Positions 1 to 8,260 are shown, counted from the first letter of the stretch. The stretch is 64,000 nt of DNA from PMP191F sp047602185 (GCA_047602185.1 JASGHY010000001.1:5332001-5396000); one strand, 5' to 3'. Program-made: numbers and translations. Notes: a model not told the origin generated them from the sequence alone.

Positions 1-1
1 T

Positions 2-967
2 GAGCCATTGGGTTATTCGATAGCGCTTGTTCAGCATGTGGCAGATCCTGCTTTCCCTACATGGGGCAATAGCCGGTACTATACCGTAACCCTTCGTAAT
101 ACCATTACGTTGCAACAACTATTGTCTCATTTGTATATACTGATACCGGTATGTGATAATGACAAGCACTATTGGGTAGGAGAACATGAAATAGAGAAGC
201 TGCTGGAAAAAGGACAGCATTGGTTACCCGGTCACCCTGCACGAGAACTGATCACAATGCGGTACCTGCGCCATCAGCAGAAATTATATAACCAGGCGCT
301 GGATATATTGTTGAAGGACGAACCTGATGAGGAAGAGGATGTTCAACCTGAAGAGAAAGCTCCGGTAAGGATACACGATCTGCGTTTACAAATGGTACGT
401 GATGAATTGCTGAAGCTTTCAGTACGGCGCGTGGCTGATCTTGGTTGCGGAGAAGGGAAGTTGTTAAAACTATTGCTGGCTGAAAAACAATTTGCCTTTA
501 TACTGGGTATGGATGTAAGCTATCGTGCACTGGCCATTGCAAAGGATAAACTGAGAGTGGAAAAATTACCTGTTTATCAGCAAAAACGTCTGCAACTGAT
601 ACAGGGCTCGCTATCCTACCGTGACACCCGCATTGAAGGTTATGATGCAGCTGTGCTAGTAGAGGTAATAGAGCATATGGATGAACCTCGCCTTGCGGCT
701 ATGGAAAAAGTACTGTTTGAGTACGCCAGACCTGAGCATATAGTCATTACCACTCCTAATGCAGAATACAACGTAAAATTTGAGAAGATGGACGAAGGAC
801 AGCTAAGACATAAAGATCACCGCTTTGAATGGACACGTAAACAGTTTGAGGAGTGGGGCAACCGTATAGGGAAAGAGTATGGATACACTACGGTGTATAA
901 GCCTATAGGCGAAGACGATCCCGAAGTTGGGCCATTGACGCAGATGGCCGTCTTTACCAACAAATAG
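2..967 (+). CDS. hen1: Hen1-type 3'-terminal RNA ribose 2'-O-methyltransferase (5' end cut by window)
   Basis: Bacterial Hen1 methylates the 2'-OH of the 3'-terminal nucleotide at a broken RNA before the strand is sealed by Pnkp, which protects the repaired RNA from renewed cleavage. The frame is open to the first base, so the N-terminal domain is incomplete. Around codon 140 there is the SAM-binding stretch ADLGCGEGK. Downstream lie the Hen1 metal-site residues EVIEH and the paired histidines in RHKDHRFEW, which separate this family from ordinary methyltransferases. The stop is 39 bp before the Pnkp start on the same strand, the usual Hen1-Pnkp operon order. An acidic linker (DEPDEEEDVQPEE) joins the two domains. 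Confidence 0.93.
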   Translation, partial: EPLGYSIALVQHVADPAFPTWGNSRYYTVTLRNTITLQQLLSHLYILIPVCDNDKHYWVGEHEIEKLLEKGQHWLPGHPARELITMRYLRHQQKLYNQALDILLKDEPDEEEDVQPEEKAPVRIHDLRLQMVRDELLKLSVRRVADLGCGEGKLLKLLLAEKQFAFILGMDVSYRALAIAKDKLRVEKLPVYQQKRLQLIQGSLSYRDTRIEGYDAAVLVEVIEHMDEPRLAAMEKVLFEYARPEHIVITTPNAEYNVKFEKMDEGQLRHKDHRFEWTRKQFEEWGNRIGKEYGYTTVYKPIGEDDPEVGPLTQMAVFTNK

Positions 968-1006
968 GTTGTGCAGAATAGTTAAACAACTTAATGTATT
1001 TACAAA

Positions 1007-3562
1007 ATGACAAAAGACCGAACACATATAAAAGTTCCCGAACTATCACTGGTGCTGCTTGTTGGCGCATCCAGTTCCGGTAAATCAACCTTTGCCCGTA
1101 AACATTTTAAGGCTGCAGAAATTATTTCATCAGATACCTGCAGGGCCATGGTAAGTAATGACGAAAATAGCCTGGCTGCTACTACTGACGCATTTGAACT
1201 GGCGAGATATATTGCGGGAAAACGCCTGAAAAACGGGCTGCTTACTGTTATTGATGCAACCAATGTGCAGGACGATGCAAGAAAAGATTGGGTAAAACTG
1301 GCGCGTGAATACCATGCCATACCTGTTGCAATTGTATTGAATACACCCGATAAGATCTGTGTACAGCGCAATAAAGAACGAACTGACAGAAACCTGGGTG
1401 GGCATGTAATTCCCCAGCAGATAAGACAATTGAGACAAAGTATGAGAAATCTGAAGTTTGAGGGTTTTAGGCATATTATAGAGTTGCGTACAGTGGAACA
1501 GATAGATAATGTGGGAAGAATTATACGCGACCCGTTGTATAACAATAAAAGAGGGGAAATGGGGCCGTTTGATATAATAGGCGATATCCATGGTTGCTAT
1601 GATGAATTGATGTTGCTACTTGCCAAATTGGGTTATGAAGAAAAAGAAGGTTTGTTATTACATCCTGAAGGAAGGGTGCCTGTTTTTGCAGGTGACCTTG
1701 TAGACAGGGGCCCTAAAACACCGCAGGTGTTGGCGCTGGTAATGAAGTTGGTACAGGCCGGTAAAGCATGGTGTGTACCTGGTAACCATGATATAAAACT
1801 GATGAAATGGCTAAATGGCAAAGCTGTTCAGCCGGTACATGGTTTACAACAGTCAATAGATCAATTGATATTGGAGACAGCTGACTTCAGGGAAGAGTGC
1901 AAAAAGTTTATCGACGGGCTTGTAAGCCACAATGTATTTGATGATGGTAACCTCGTAGTAGCACATGCTGGTTTGCGTGAAGAAATGCACGGGAGAGGCT
2001 CAGGTGCTGTACGCGAGTTTTGCCTGTATGGCGAAACTACCGGCGAGACAGATGAGTTCGGTTTACCAGTACGCTACAACTGGGCGGCAGATTACAGGGG
2101 TAAGGCAATTGTAGTGTATGGGCACACGCCTGTACCTGCACCGGAATGGCTGAACCGTACCATTGATATTGATACTGGCTGCGTATTTGGGGGTAAGCTT
2201 ACTGCATTGCGCTATCCTGAAAAAGAGCTGGTAAGTGTAGATGCGTTGCAAACCTGGTGTGAACCAATGCGTCCTTTAAGTTATAAAGGCGATACAGTGA
2301 GCCTGCAGCAGGAGTATGATGATGTATTAAACATCAGTGACTTTACCGGCAAACAGGTTGTTACTACCAAGCATGGCAACAGCGTAACTATACGGGAGGC
2401 TAACGCAATTGCTGCGCTGGAAGTGATGAGCCGGTTTGCTATTAACCCCAAATGGCTTATTTATCTGCCGCCTACCATGAGCCCTTCTGAAACCAGCAGC
2501 CAGGAGAACTATCTGGAACATCCGGCAGAAGCATTTGAGTATTACAGGAACATGGGTATTGCTGTTGTAGCGTGTGAGGAAAAGCATATGGGTAGCAGGG
2601 CCATTGTAATTGTTGCCCGTACTGAACAGGTAGTACAACGTGTATTTGGAATACGAGACGAGGGCATTGGCGTTATTTATACGAGAACAGGCCGTGCCTT
2701 CTTTAATGATAAGGCTACTGAACAGGCTTTTCTACAAAGGATAAATATTGCATTGGAGACCACGGGATTTTATGAACAGTTTAATTCTGAGTGGGTATGC
2801 CTGGATTGTGAATTGATGCCCTGGAGCGCCAAAGCTCAGTTGTTGCTGGAGAAACAATGCAGTGCAGTAGGAGCTGCAGCAACCAACGCACTTGCTGCTA
2901 CGGTGCAGCAATTGGAGAAGGCTGTAAATCATAACCCACAAGCTGATGGTCTGTTAGAGCGTTATGCGCAGCGTTTACAGCGGTCTGAACAATTTGTACA
3001 GAGCTATCGTCCTTATTGCTGGACGGTGAACACCCTGGATGATTATAAACTGGCACCATTTCATATACTGGCAACAGAAGGAAAAACATGGACCAGCGAA
3101 AGCCATGAATGGCATATGACCAACATTCGTAAGCTGTGTGAAGGTGACAGGTTAATACTATTGCCTACACAGTATAAAATGGCAGACCTGTATAATGAGG
3201 CAAGTGTACAGGATGCTACGGATTGGTGGTTGTCGCTCACTGGCAAAGGAGGAGAAGGTATGGTAGTAAAGCCTTCGCAGTTTCTTGTTAAAAATGAAAA
3301 AGGATTAGTACAGCCGGCTATTAAAATAAGAGGCAGTGAATATCTGCGCATTATTTATGGTCCCGAATATGATGCACCTGCTAATCTGCTAAGGCTGAGA
3401 TCCAGGGGGCTGTCGGGCAAGCGCTCATTGGCCTTGCGTGAGTTTGCATTGGGGTTGGAAGGCCTGGACAGGTTTGTGAATAAAGAACCTCTCTGCAGAA
3501 TACACCAGTGTGTATTTGGTGTGCTGGCTCTGGAAAGTGAGCCTGTTGATCCGAGGTTATAA
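1007..3562 (+). CDS. pnkp: Polynucleotide kinase-phosphatase Pnkp of the RNA-repair pair
   Basis: This 851-residue protein heals and seals broken RNA ends together with Hen1. Three modules are visible in order. An N-terminal 5'-kinase has the P-loop GASSSGKST (residues 20-28). A central calcineurin-type phosphatase has GDIHG, GDLVDRGP, GNHD and YGHTP (about 190-375). A C-terminal ligase-like adenylyltransferase has EKHMGSRA with the nucleotidyl lysine and the later GEGMVVKP motif. Length and domain order match the bacterial Pnkp family. The ATG at 1007 is kept because the P-loop sits at the expected distance. The gene lies directly behind hen1, and the two form the smallest known functional unit. 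Confidence 0.95.
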   Translation: MTKDRTHIKVPELSLVLLVGASSSGKSTFARKHFKAAEIISSDTCRAMVSNDENSLAATTDAFELARYIAGKRLKNGLLTVIDATNVQDDARKDWVKLAREYHAIPVAIVLNTPDKICVQRNKERTDRNLGGHVIPQQIRQLRQSMRNLKFEGFRHIIELRTVEQIDNVGRIIRDPLYNNKRGEMGPFDIIGDIHGCYDELMLLLAKLGYEEKEGLLLHPEGRVPVFAGDLVDRGPKTPQVLALVMKLVQAGKAWCVPGNHDIKLMKWLNGKAVQPVHGLQQSIDQLILETADFREECKKFIDGLVSHNVFDDGNLVVAHAGLREEMHGRGSGAVREFCLYGETTGETDEFGLPVRYNWAADYRGKAIVVYGHTPVPAPEWLNRTIDIDTGCVFGGKLTALRYPEKELVSVDALQTWCEPMRPLSYKGDTVSLQQEYDDVLNISDFTGKQVVTTKHGNSVTIREANAIAALEVMSRFAINPKWLIYLPPTMSPSETSSQENYLEHPAEAFEYYRNMGIAVVACEEKHMGSRAIVIVARTEQVVQRVFGIRDEGIGVIYTRTGRAFFNDKATEQAFLQRINIALETTGFYEQFNSEWVCLDCELMPWSAKAQLLLEKQCSAVGAAATNALAATVQQLEKAVNHNPQADGLLERYAQRLQRSEQFVQSYRPYCWTVNTLDDYKLAPFHILATEGKTWTSESHEWHMTNIRKLCEGDRLILLPTQYKMADLYNEASVQDATDWWLSLTGKGGEGMVVKPSQFLVKNEKGLVQPAIKIRGSEYLRIIYGPEYDAPANLLRLRSRGLSGKRSLALREFALGLEGLDRFVNKEPLCRIHQCVFGVLALESEPVDPRL

Positions 3563-3574
3563 AATTCATTTATT

Positions 3575-3589
3575 ACGGAAGACTTCCGT
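3575..3589. repeat. Short palindrome between Pnkp and the next gene
   Basis: ACGGAAG and CTTCCGT flank a single A. The GGAAG/CTTCC arms recur in the two longer palindromes at 4032 and 4907, so all three intergenic gaps here share an arm. It may be a weak terminator or processing site. It also argues against starting the next gene at the TTG at 3590. Confidence 0.5.
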
Positions 3590-3607
3590 TTGTTATCTGA
3601 CAATTAT

Positions 3608-4024
3608 ATGAAACTTGAATTTCTTGCTGATCTTACAGCAGGTGGTAAGTACAACCCATCTATAAAAAAATTGGTACGGTTATATGATTTCGGTACGGAA
3701 GAAGCCAGGCTATTTCAACAGGCTATCCGTAATAGTATTGTTGAATGCAATGGAACGCTGGGTCTGGCAGATCTTGAATTCATCGAATTGGTTAACTGCA
3801 ATGTGACTTTCAGGATTGCTGAAGAAGATACCGGATTAACAACAGGGGATGATGTATTTTTTTTCTGTGATCTTATGTTGCCAACGTATAAAGAAATGCT
3901 GGATATAATTGACGTGTTTTGTAAAGAAAGGAAATCTTATGGGCATAACTGGCTGTATGATCCCTGGGAAAGCGGCGTAAAATCACACATAGAATTTTTA
4001 TTTTCACCCGGCGGAACCTGGTAA
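3608..4024 (+). CDS. Conserved-looking protein of unknown function, 138 aa
   Basis: I do not recognise the family. The ATG at 3608 is preferred to a TTG at 3590 because the latter touches the preceding palindrome and the N-terminus MKLEFLADLTAGG reads naturally from the ATG. The product is soluble and acidic, with no signal peptide or membrane segment. Aromatic and acidic residues cluster near the C-terminus (YGHNWLYDPWESG, then an FLFSPGGTW end). Codon use resembles the neighbours, which supports a real gene. It follows pnkp on the same strand, but a palindrome lies between, so a link to RNA repair is only positional. An immunity-like or cargo role is possible but not shown. Confidence 0.6.
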   Translation: MKLEFLADLTAGGKYNPSIKKLVRLYDFGTEEARLFQQAIRNSIVECNGTLGLADLEFIELVNCNVTFRIAEEDTGLTTGDDVFFFCDLMLPTYKEMLDIIDVFCKERKSYGHNWLYDPWESGVKSHIEFLFSPGGTW

Positions 4025-4031
4025 TAATAAC

Positions 4032-4061
4032 GGAAGTTATCCTTGTACAAGGACTACTTCC
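4032..4061. terminator. Imperfect 30-bp hairpin between two unknown genes
   Basis: Arms GGAAGT-TA-TCCTT and AAGGA-CT-ACTTCC flank the tetranucleotide GTAC. The hairpin ends one base before an ATG at 4062, which makes the later ATG at 4080 the likelier start. No clear T-run follows on the plus strand, so it is either a weak terminator or a structural repeat. Confidence 0.5.
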
Positions 4062-4079
4062 ATGAAACTCTACATGCTT

Positions 4080-4598
4080 ATGGAACAGATCATCAAAACA
4101 CCACAGCAGGTAGCCGAAAGGTTACAATACTGGTTTTTACGGTATTATAAAATAGATGCCGCAGAACTAAACGGTACAGAAGTGTTTACTTTTTTCCACC
4201 TGTTACCGCAGCATACCAGCACGTGGGTGTTGACTGCTTTACAATTGCAGGAATACGAAATACCTGTACTGGCATTGCGCTGTAATAATGAGGAATACAT
4301 TATTAATACTACCGAAAGGTTTGCACGTGTTACTGCTGAAGGTTGTAAAAGTATTAGCTATAAAGATTTTGATGGTCACAAGGGGTATAAATCTCTACAG
4401 GCATTTCCTCTATCTGAACCCAAAATAACAGCGGCTCATATAAAATCCAATGGATCGTTTGCTACGTTCCTGATCCGGACTAAAGATGGAAGTATTACTG
4501 AATGGACAATTCCTACCGGTGAGGCCGGTTTTGCATTCTGGAGTGTTACTCAGCGGTGTGAAGTAATGAGAAGAAGATACCTTATTGTTAAGCAATGA
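4080..4598 (+). CDS. Protein of unknown function, 172 aa
   Basis: I do not recognise this protein. It is a soluble product with no signal peptide. It begins MEQIIKTPQQVAERLQYWF and contains many aromatic residues and an alternating beta-like pattern in the second half. The ATG at 4080 was chosen because the alternative at 4062 abuts a stable hairpin. The gene follows the 3608 gene on the same strand with a palindrome in the gap, and is followed after a few bases by a decayed gene. Base composition is like the flanking core genes. Role unknown; the small size and neighbourhood would fit a cargo gene of recent origin. Confidence 0.55.
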   Translation: MEQIIKTPQQVAERLQYWFLRYYKIDAAELNGTEVFTFFHLLPQHTSTWVLTALQLQEYEIPVLALRCNNEEYIINTTERFARVTAEGCKSISYKDFDGHKGYKSLQAFPLSEPKITAAHIKSNGSFATFLIRTKDGSITEWTIPTGEAGFAFWSVTQRCEVMRRRYLIVKQ

Positions 4599-4612
4599 AT
4601 ATATAATGCAGG

Positions 4613-4908
4613 ATTGTTATAGGAGAATTCAGGATAAGAGAGAGTTTTAACCTGACTGGACGTGGCTTGGTTGCTTTGAGCGATCTGCTTTCTGGAACCA
4701 TTAGAAAATGGCAATGTTATTACTTTTTATACCGGCACTTATAATGTCACCCGGACAATTATGTAGTGTGGAAATTGCTGATAATACAAGTGAAAGGGCC
4801 TATTTTATAGATCTTTTATTTGTGTATGAAAATGAGGAGGAGCGTAAGGTTTTTGAAGCACAAAAGCTGCCTGAACAAATAGTAGAGATAATGAGACCTG
4901 TTGAATAA
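4613..4908 (+). pseudogene. Frameshifted small protein resembling EF-Tu domain II
   Basis: Reading three frames in turn gives a plausible single protein. The frame from about 4613 reads IGEFRIRESFNLTGRGLVALSD...GTIRKW. A second frame continues NVITFYTGTYNVTRTIM. The third, open from 4708, continues SVEIADNTSERAYF...VEIMRPVE and ends directly before a strong terminator. The GRGLV...GTI.K pattern resembles the beta-barrel domain II of translation elongation factors, seen also in short stand-alone proteins. Two frameshifts are needed, near 4700 and 4760, and no ATG precedes the first part. The 66-aa piece from 4708 could still be expressed by itself, but I consider the gene broken. Confidence 0.55.
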
Positions 4909-4944
4909 AGGGAAGTCGTCCTTTTTAAAGGACGACTTCCCTTT
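4907..4944. terminator. Strong bidirectional terminator between convergent genes
   Basis: A perfect 18-bp inverted repeat (AAAGGGAAGTCGTCCTTT and its complement) surrounds two Ts, with A- and T-rich ends. It sits between a plus-strand gene remnant and the minus-strand carbonic anhydrase and serves both. Confidence 0.85.
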
Positions 4945-4951
4945 ATGAGTA

Positions 4952-5701
4952 TTAAAGAAAATTTACTTTCCCTGTTTCCATATCATATACTGCACCTATT
5001 ATTTTAATAGCATGCTCATCTTCCATCTGCTTCAGGATAGGACTTTGTGCACGGATCACTTCAATAGCGTGACGTACATTTTCAGCACATACCTTCTCTA
5101 CAAACTCAGCATTGGTTGATTTCTTTTCACCGGTATAGGAGGCCAGGTTTTTTACTGCAGGCTGGATCTTTGCCAACATCGCTGTAATGTTGCCCAGTTG
5201 TACGCTGTCGATTGCCGATTTAATAGCGCCGCAATACGCATGACCTAATACCAGGATGACTTTGGCGCCCGATACTTTACAACCAAATTCCATACTGCCC
5301 AGGATATCCTCATTCACAATATTGCCTGCCACACGGGCAACAAAAAGATCACCAATACCCATGTGAAAGACATCTTCTACCGGCACACGTGAGTCGAGAC
5401 AAGAGAGAATAACTGCTTTGGGAAATTGACCCAATGCTGCTTTACGGATCCGTTCGGATGAATTGCGGACTACCAGCCTGTCTTCCGTATATTCCTGGTT
5501 GCCGCTTTTTAGCCTGGATATAACAGTGTCCGGAGTAAGCTGGGCCTGTTCTTCAGCAGTCAATACGCGTGTGGTTAGTACATGTGCACCGGGAATGTTT
5601 ATGTCGTCAGTAGTAACGGCAGGTGTTGCCGGTGGTGTTTCCTTGCATGCATAAAAGAAGATGCTGGTCATCAGGCACAGAAAGGCTTGTTTGCTTGTCA
5701 T
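4952..5701 (-). CDS. Beta-class carbonic anhydrase, predicted lipoprotein
   Basis: The enzyme interconverts CO2 and bicarbonate. Zinc ligands of the beta class are visible: the cysteine in SCLDSRVP with its Asp-Arg pair, and the histidine and cysteine in GHAYCGAIKSA. At 249 residues it has an N-terminal extension of about 50 residues before the catalytic domain. The first 20 form a lipoprotein signal ending in FFYAC, followed by a Thr/Pro/Ala-rich linker, so the mature enzyme is probably anchored in a membrane facing the periplasm. It is a single gene with its own terminator. A periplasmic role in bicarbonate supply or pH control is inferred. Confidence 0.93.
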   Translation of the reverse strand: MTSKQAFLCLMTSIFFYACKETPPATPAVTTDDINIPGAHVLTTRVLTAEEQAQLTPDTVISRLKSGNQEYTEDRLVVRNSSERIRKAALGQFPKAVILSCLDSRVPVEDVFHMGIGDLFVARVAGNIVNEDILGSMEFGCKVSGAKVILVLGHAYCGAIKSAIDSVQLGNITAMLAKIQPAVKNLASYTGEKKSTNAEFVEKVCAENVRHAIEVIRAQSPILKQMEDEHAIKIIGAVYDMETGKVNFL

Positions 5702-6007
5702 AACAAATGTTTTAAAAAGATAAATAGGTGTGCTAATAACCAGTGCGGAAAACCAGGTGTTACGTGCAAAACGGGTAATAGTGTGCAGAATGCCTTGCTA
5801 AATTTAATGAAAACCGGGATGCGAAGGATCAAAACGTTTTAAGGTATAAAGTATAAGGTGGTGTGTCACTTGATCTGCTTCCCTACTGATAACCCCTAAG
5901 ATATCTAGGATGCAGGGCAACTGTTAAACGAAAAAGGAGGAGAACACCGAGTAGATTCTCTCGGAGTTAATAGTAGTCGATAAGAGATAAGTTGTCGTAA
6001 TGTAAGA
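5702..6007. other. Intergenic stretch, no gene seen
   Basis: No convincing reading frame or RNA gene is seen. The part nearest 5701 is the likely promoter region of the carbonic anhydrase gene. The remainder borders a decayed gene. Confidence 0.5.
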
Positions 6008-6319
6008 TTAGAGAGTACCTTTGAAGGTCATTGGTTCTAAATGGTAGTATTGACTATAAGCACCTTGCACAATGAATATCTCAGGTTTAGATGCAAAGTT
6101 GAATACGCGGTAGAGGTAAAAGCTTGAAGCATTATTTGTCGCGAAAAAGACTTCTCGTTTAGTGAGGTAGATGGGTGTTTCTTTAGAAAGTTTGGTGGTT
6201 TTTACTTCTATGAATCTGTCGGTACCATTCTCGTTTTTTGACAGTATATCATAACCGGCTCCATCACCTTGTTGTTTAGAGACCCATTCTATTTTATCGG
6301 CTAAGGCTTCTTTGCCTGT
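6008..6319 (-). pseudogene. C-terminal remnant of a DUF3883-domain protein
   Basis: About 100 codons on the minus strand read TGKEALADKIEWVSKQQGDG, then GYDILS, RFIEVKTT, TPIYLTKREV, YLYRVFNF and end at TAA (6008-6010). GYDI...RFIEVKTT is the signature of the DUF3883 domain, a PD-(D/E)XK-like fold found at the C-terminus of large helicase or defence-related proteins. The frame is cut exactly where the repeat GTCGTTTAGTTA begins at 6318, with a stop just inside the repeat and no start codon. The rest of the gene is not found nearby. It is most likely the tail of a gene truncated by element insertion or deletion. Confidence 0.75.
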
Positions 6320-6412
6320 CGTTTAGTTAGTGACTGGTGAAGACACCAGCCACGGGAGAGTCCCCCGACGGGTGTCCCCACCCGCCGGAATGAAAGATCT
6401 TAACTAAACGAC
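6318..6412. mobile_element. MITE-like 95-bp element with 12-bp perfect terminal inverted repeats
   Basis: GTCGTTTAGTTA at the left and TAACTAAACGAC at the right enclose a GC-rich core. The core holds a CTGGTG-AAGA-CACCAG hairpin and further short stems (GGGTGTCCCCACCC). The left end interrupts the DUF3883 remnant; the right end supplies the stop codon of the minus-strand gene beyond it. The 18-bp word TCTTAACTAAACGACATT at the right end recurs at 7682-7699. Confidence 0.6.
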
Positions 6413-7086
6413 ATTAAGCCGGCAGTCGTGTGGGTAAGCTGCGAGCCGCGAGAAAACAAGTTGGTAGTGGGCAATTTGCAGTTGCATCTTTCCGACTTCC
6501 TTCCTCCTTCTTTATTTCTGATTCCACATTCCCTATTTCTCATTTGTTTTTCCTTGTGCCTTTCCTGCGAAATTTTACTCCCGTATTTCTTACTTCGTAT
6601 TTTCCTTGTGTTTTGAACCTTGTGTCTTTTTCCGACCTCAGACCTCAGACTTCGGTTTTCGCCTTCTTCCATCTTCTTGCATTGCCGGGGAGTACGCAAT
6701 CTGATCTTTTTCTTTTTGATGTGCCGGATAACAGGGTAGCTGATCTCTTTTCGATAGCCCCAGTGGTAAAGTTGTAGCTCCAATGCCTGCACGATGTCGT
6801 CATCACATTTTCCTTCTCTCAGCAGTTGTGTAGCAATGCCCGTGAGCTTTTGGTATAACTCAAACATTTTCCAGCTTTCCGGTAATTTCCTGTACACGAT
6901 TGATGCCAGCCTGGCTCCTCTGCCCAGGCGACGGGCATTTGCCATCGTATTGGTAAACCGCTTGCTGGTCTTTACCCGCTGACTGCTAAGGGAGCTTTTC
7001 TGCCGAAAGTACCACTTGTCACCTACCCGGTAAAAGGTGACGCAGCCAAAGGTGCGTTCAAATTTGAAGTATCCTTGTTTTGCCAT
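6400..7086 (-). CDS. Bacteroidota protein of unknown function with repeat-derived tail
   Basis: The first about 140 residues look like a real, basic protein: MAKQGYFKFERTFGCVTFYR at the start, then VKTSKRFTNTMANARRLGRGARLAS. This pattern (a TFG..TFY start and an R-F-T-N-T..A-R-R-LG.GA segment) resembles a small family I know as recurrent, uncharacterised genes in Bacteroidota genomes. The remaining about 85 codons are encoded by word-like repeat DNA (giving peptides such as MRNRECGIRNKEGG) and run into the MITE-like element, which supplies the stop. The native C-terminus is therefore probably lost or extended. The start at 7086 is chosen over 7098 because the family begins MAKQ. It may be part of a repeat-borne element. 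Confidence 0.6.
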   Translation of the reverse strand: MAKQGYFKFERTFGCVTFYRVGDKWYFRQKSSLSSQRVKTSKRFTNTMANARRLGRGARLASIVYRKLPESWKMFELYQKLTGIATQLLREGKCDDDIVQALELQLYHWGYRKEISYPVIRHIKKKKIRLRTPRQCKKMEEGENRSLRSEVGKRHKVQNTRKIRSKKYGSKISQERHKEKQMRNRECGIRNKEGGRKSERCNCKLPTTNLFSRGSQLTHTTAGLMSFS

Positions 7087-7681
7087 GTTTGCAAACATAC
7101 TATGCTGACCAGCCGCTTTCCAAATTCTCCGCCATCTATGCCATTTTTGCCGTTTTTCCCCCTTTTTGAACTAACAGATTGGTTTTTAATGATTTTCCGG
7201 AAAGGGGTTATAATAAGCTTGTTATCGTTTGTAGTGCACGTGTTTGGTACGTCTTTAGTTGGTGTTTGTGTTAAAGGCGTATTTTGTAAAAACGAGGGGG
7301 TGAGGTGAGTCGTGAGTGGGAACGTGAAAGGTGAAATGTCAAACGTGAAAAGGAGCGTGAATCGGCAGAGGGCAATCGTGAGACGTCAGTCGTGAATCGT
7401 GAGTAGTCCCTGCTGCTTCGTCAAACGTGAAAAGTGAAACGTGAAATACTGTTGCTGTATTTGCTCGCAACTCGTAGCTCAAAGCCCGCAGCTTGTATTT
7501 GCGTTAAGCGTTCCGCGTTGAGCCTTCGGCTTTCCTTCGACATTCAGCATTCGGCATTTTCTTCCCCGCCCTAAAGGACAGGGCAAGTATAAGAATAGAA
7601 TATCTTATCCAAACCAAGTCTGTTTACCGGCTAAAGCCGGACATTGTACTGTTTATCGATCGCTGAAGCCATCTTTACTAC
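7087..7681. repeat. Gene-free stretch of word-like intergenic repeats
   Basis: From about 7290 to 7560 the DNA is built from short imperfect repeats: GTGAGTCGTGAGT, AACGTGAAA/GGTGAAATG, CGCAACTCGTAGCTC, GCGTTAAGCGTTCCGCGTTGAGC and ACATTCAGCATTCGGCATT. No gene is apparent. The region lies between two copies of TAACTAAACGAC, so it may have moved or grown with that element. Confidence 0.65.
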
Positions 7682-7699
7682 TCTTAACTAAACGACATT
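7682..7699. repeat. Second copy of the 18-bp element end
   Basis: TCTTAACTAAACGACATT is identical to 6398-6415, 1284 bp away in direct orientation. It marks the right edge of the repeat-rich patch and precedes an open frame that has no ATG near its start. Confidence 0.7.
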
Positions 7700-7708
7700 G
7701 ATTCCCTA

Positions 7709-8170
7709 GTGGTTAAGTTCTTGTTTTTGCCCTACTTTAATTATATTGTAGTCGTATTAATCCCCTTTCATTTGCCCCATTTATTATACGTTGAAGGCTT
7801 GTTGTCCGAAAAAGCAAAAGACATGCTGAGCGATGCAGATATATATCCTGAGTTCCCTTTTGCTGATTGGCTGTTTATGAGCTTTGCGTTAGACGATGTG
7901 CCGTTGAATACTGTGTTTAATCAGTTAGTAGTGCATGGAAGCTCACAGATTAGTTATCCTGTTAATGCCTGTTTGATAAAAATAACACAGCAATTTTTTA
8001 AACTCTTTGATGAAGTACCAAGTGGCTGGAAAACCATCTGTCTTGTTCAGTTTGATGAGCCTTCCTATAAATTCGTGAAAGGGGTACTACCGGTATTAGA
8101 AACCTGGAGTTATAAGATTCAATACGACCTGATCTCAGATGAAAGCCAGAAGTCTGAGATTGGTAGTTAA
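7709..8170 (+). CDS. Hypothetical protein, probably altered at both ends
   Basis: This is an unrecognised protein of up to 153 residues. The frame is open from just inside the element copy at 7685, and only a GTG (7709) is available as a start, so the true N-terminus may have been replaced by the insertion. The first 25 residues are hydrophobic and could form one membrane segment. The middle (EGLLSEKAKDMLSDADIYPEFPF...FNQLVVHGSSQISYPVN) has normal composition and reads as genuine coding sequence. The final codons (SQKSEIGS) are encoded by an AGAAGTCTGAGATTGG repeat word like those at 6630-6660, so the C-terminus also looks repeat-derived. Function unknown. Confidence 0.45.
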   Translation: MVKFLFLPYFNYIVVVLIPFHLPHLLYVEGLLSEKAKDMLSDADIYPEFPFADWLFMSFALDDVPLNTVFNQLVVHGSSQISYPVNACLIKITQQFFKLFDEVPSGWKTICLVQFDEPSYKFVKGVLPVLETWSYKIQYDLISDESQKSEIGS

Positions 8171-8173
8171 CAA

Positions 8174-8260
8174 TTGACATTGCGTCCCCGCGTCATTGCG
8201 GTTAAGTCCCTCTGCGTAAACCTCTCGTGCTCTCCTTTCTCTGCGGTTGGTAATAGAACA
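8174..8260. repeat. CTCTGCG-type intergenic repeat words
   Basis: The stretch TTGCGTCCCCGCGTCATTGCGG, CCCTCTGCGTAAACCTCTCGTGC, TTCTCTGCGGTT is made of the CTCTGCG/TTGCG words that recur between genes here (inverted at 11540-11600). No coding sense is seen on either strand. Confidence 0.6.
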
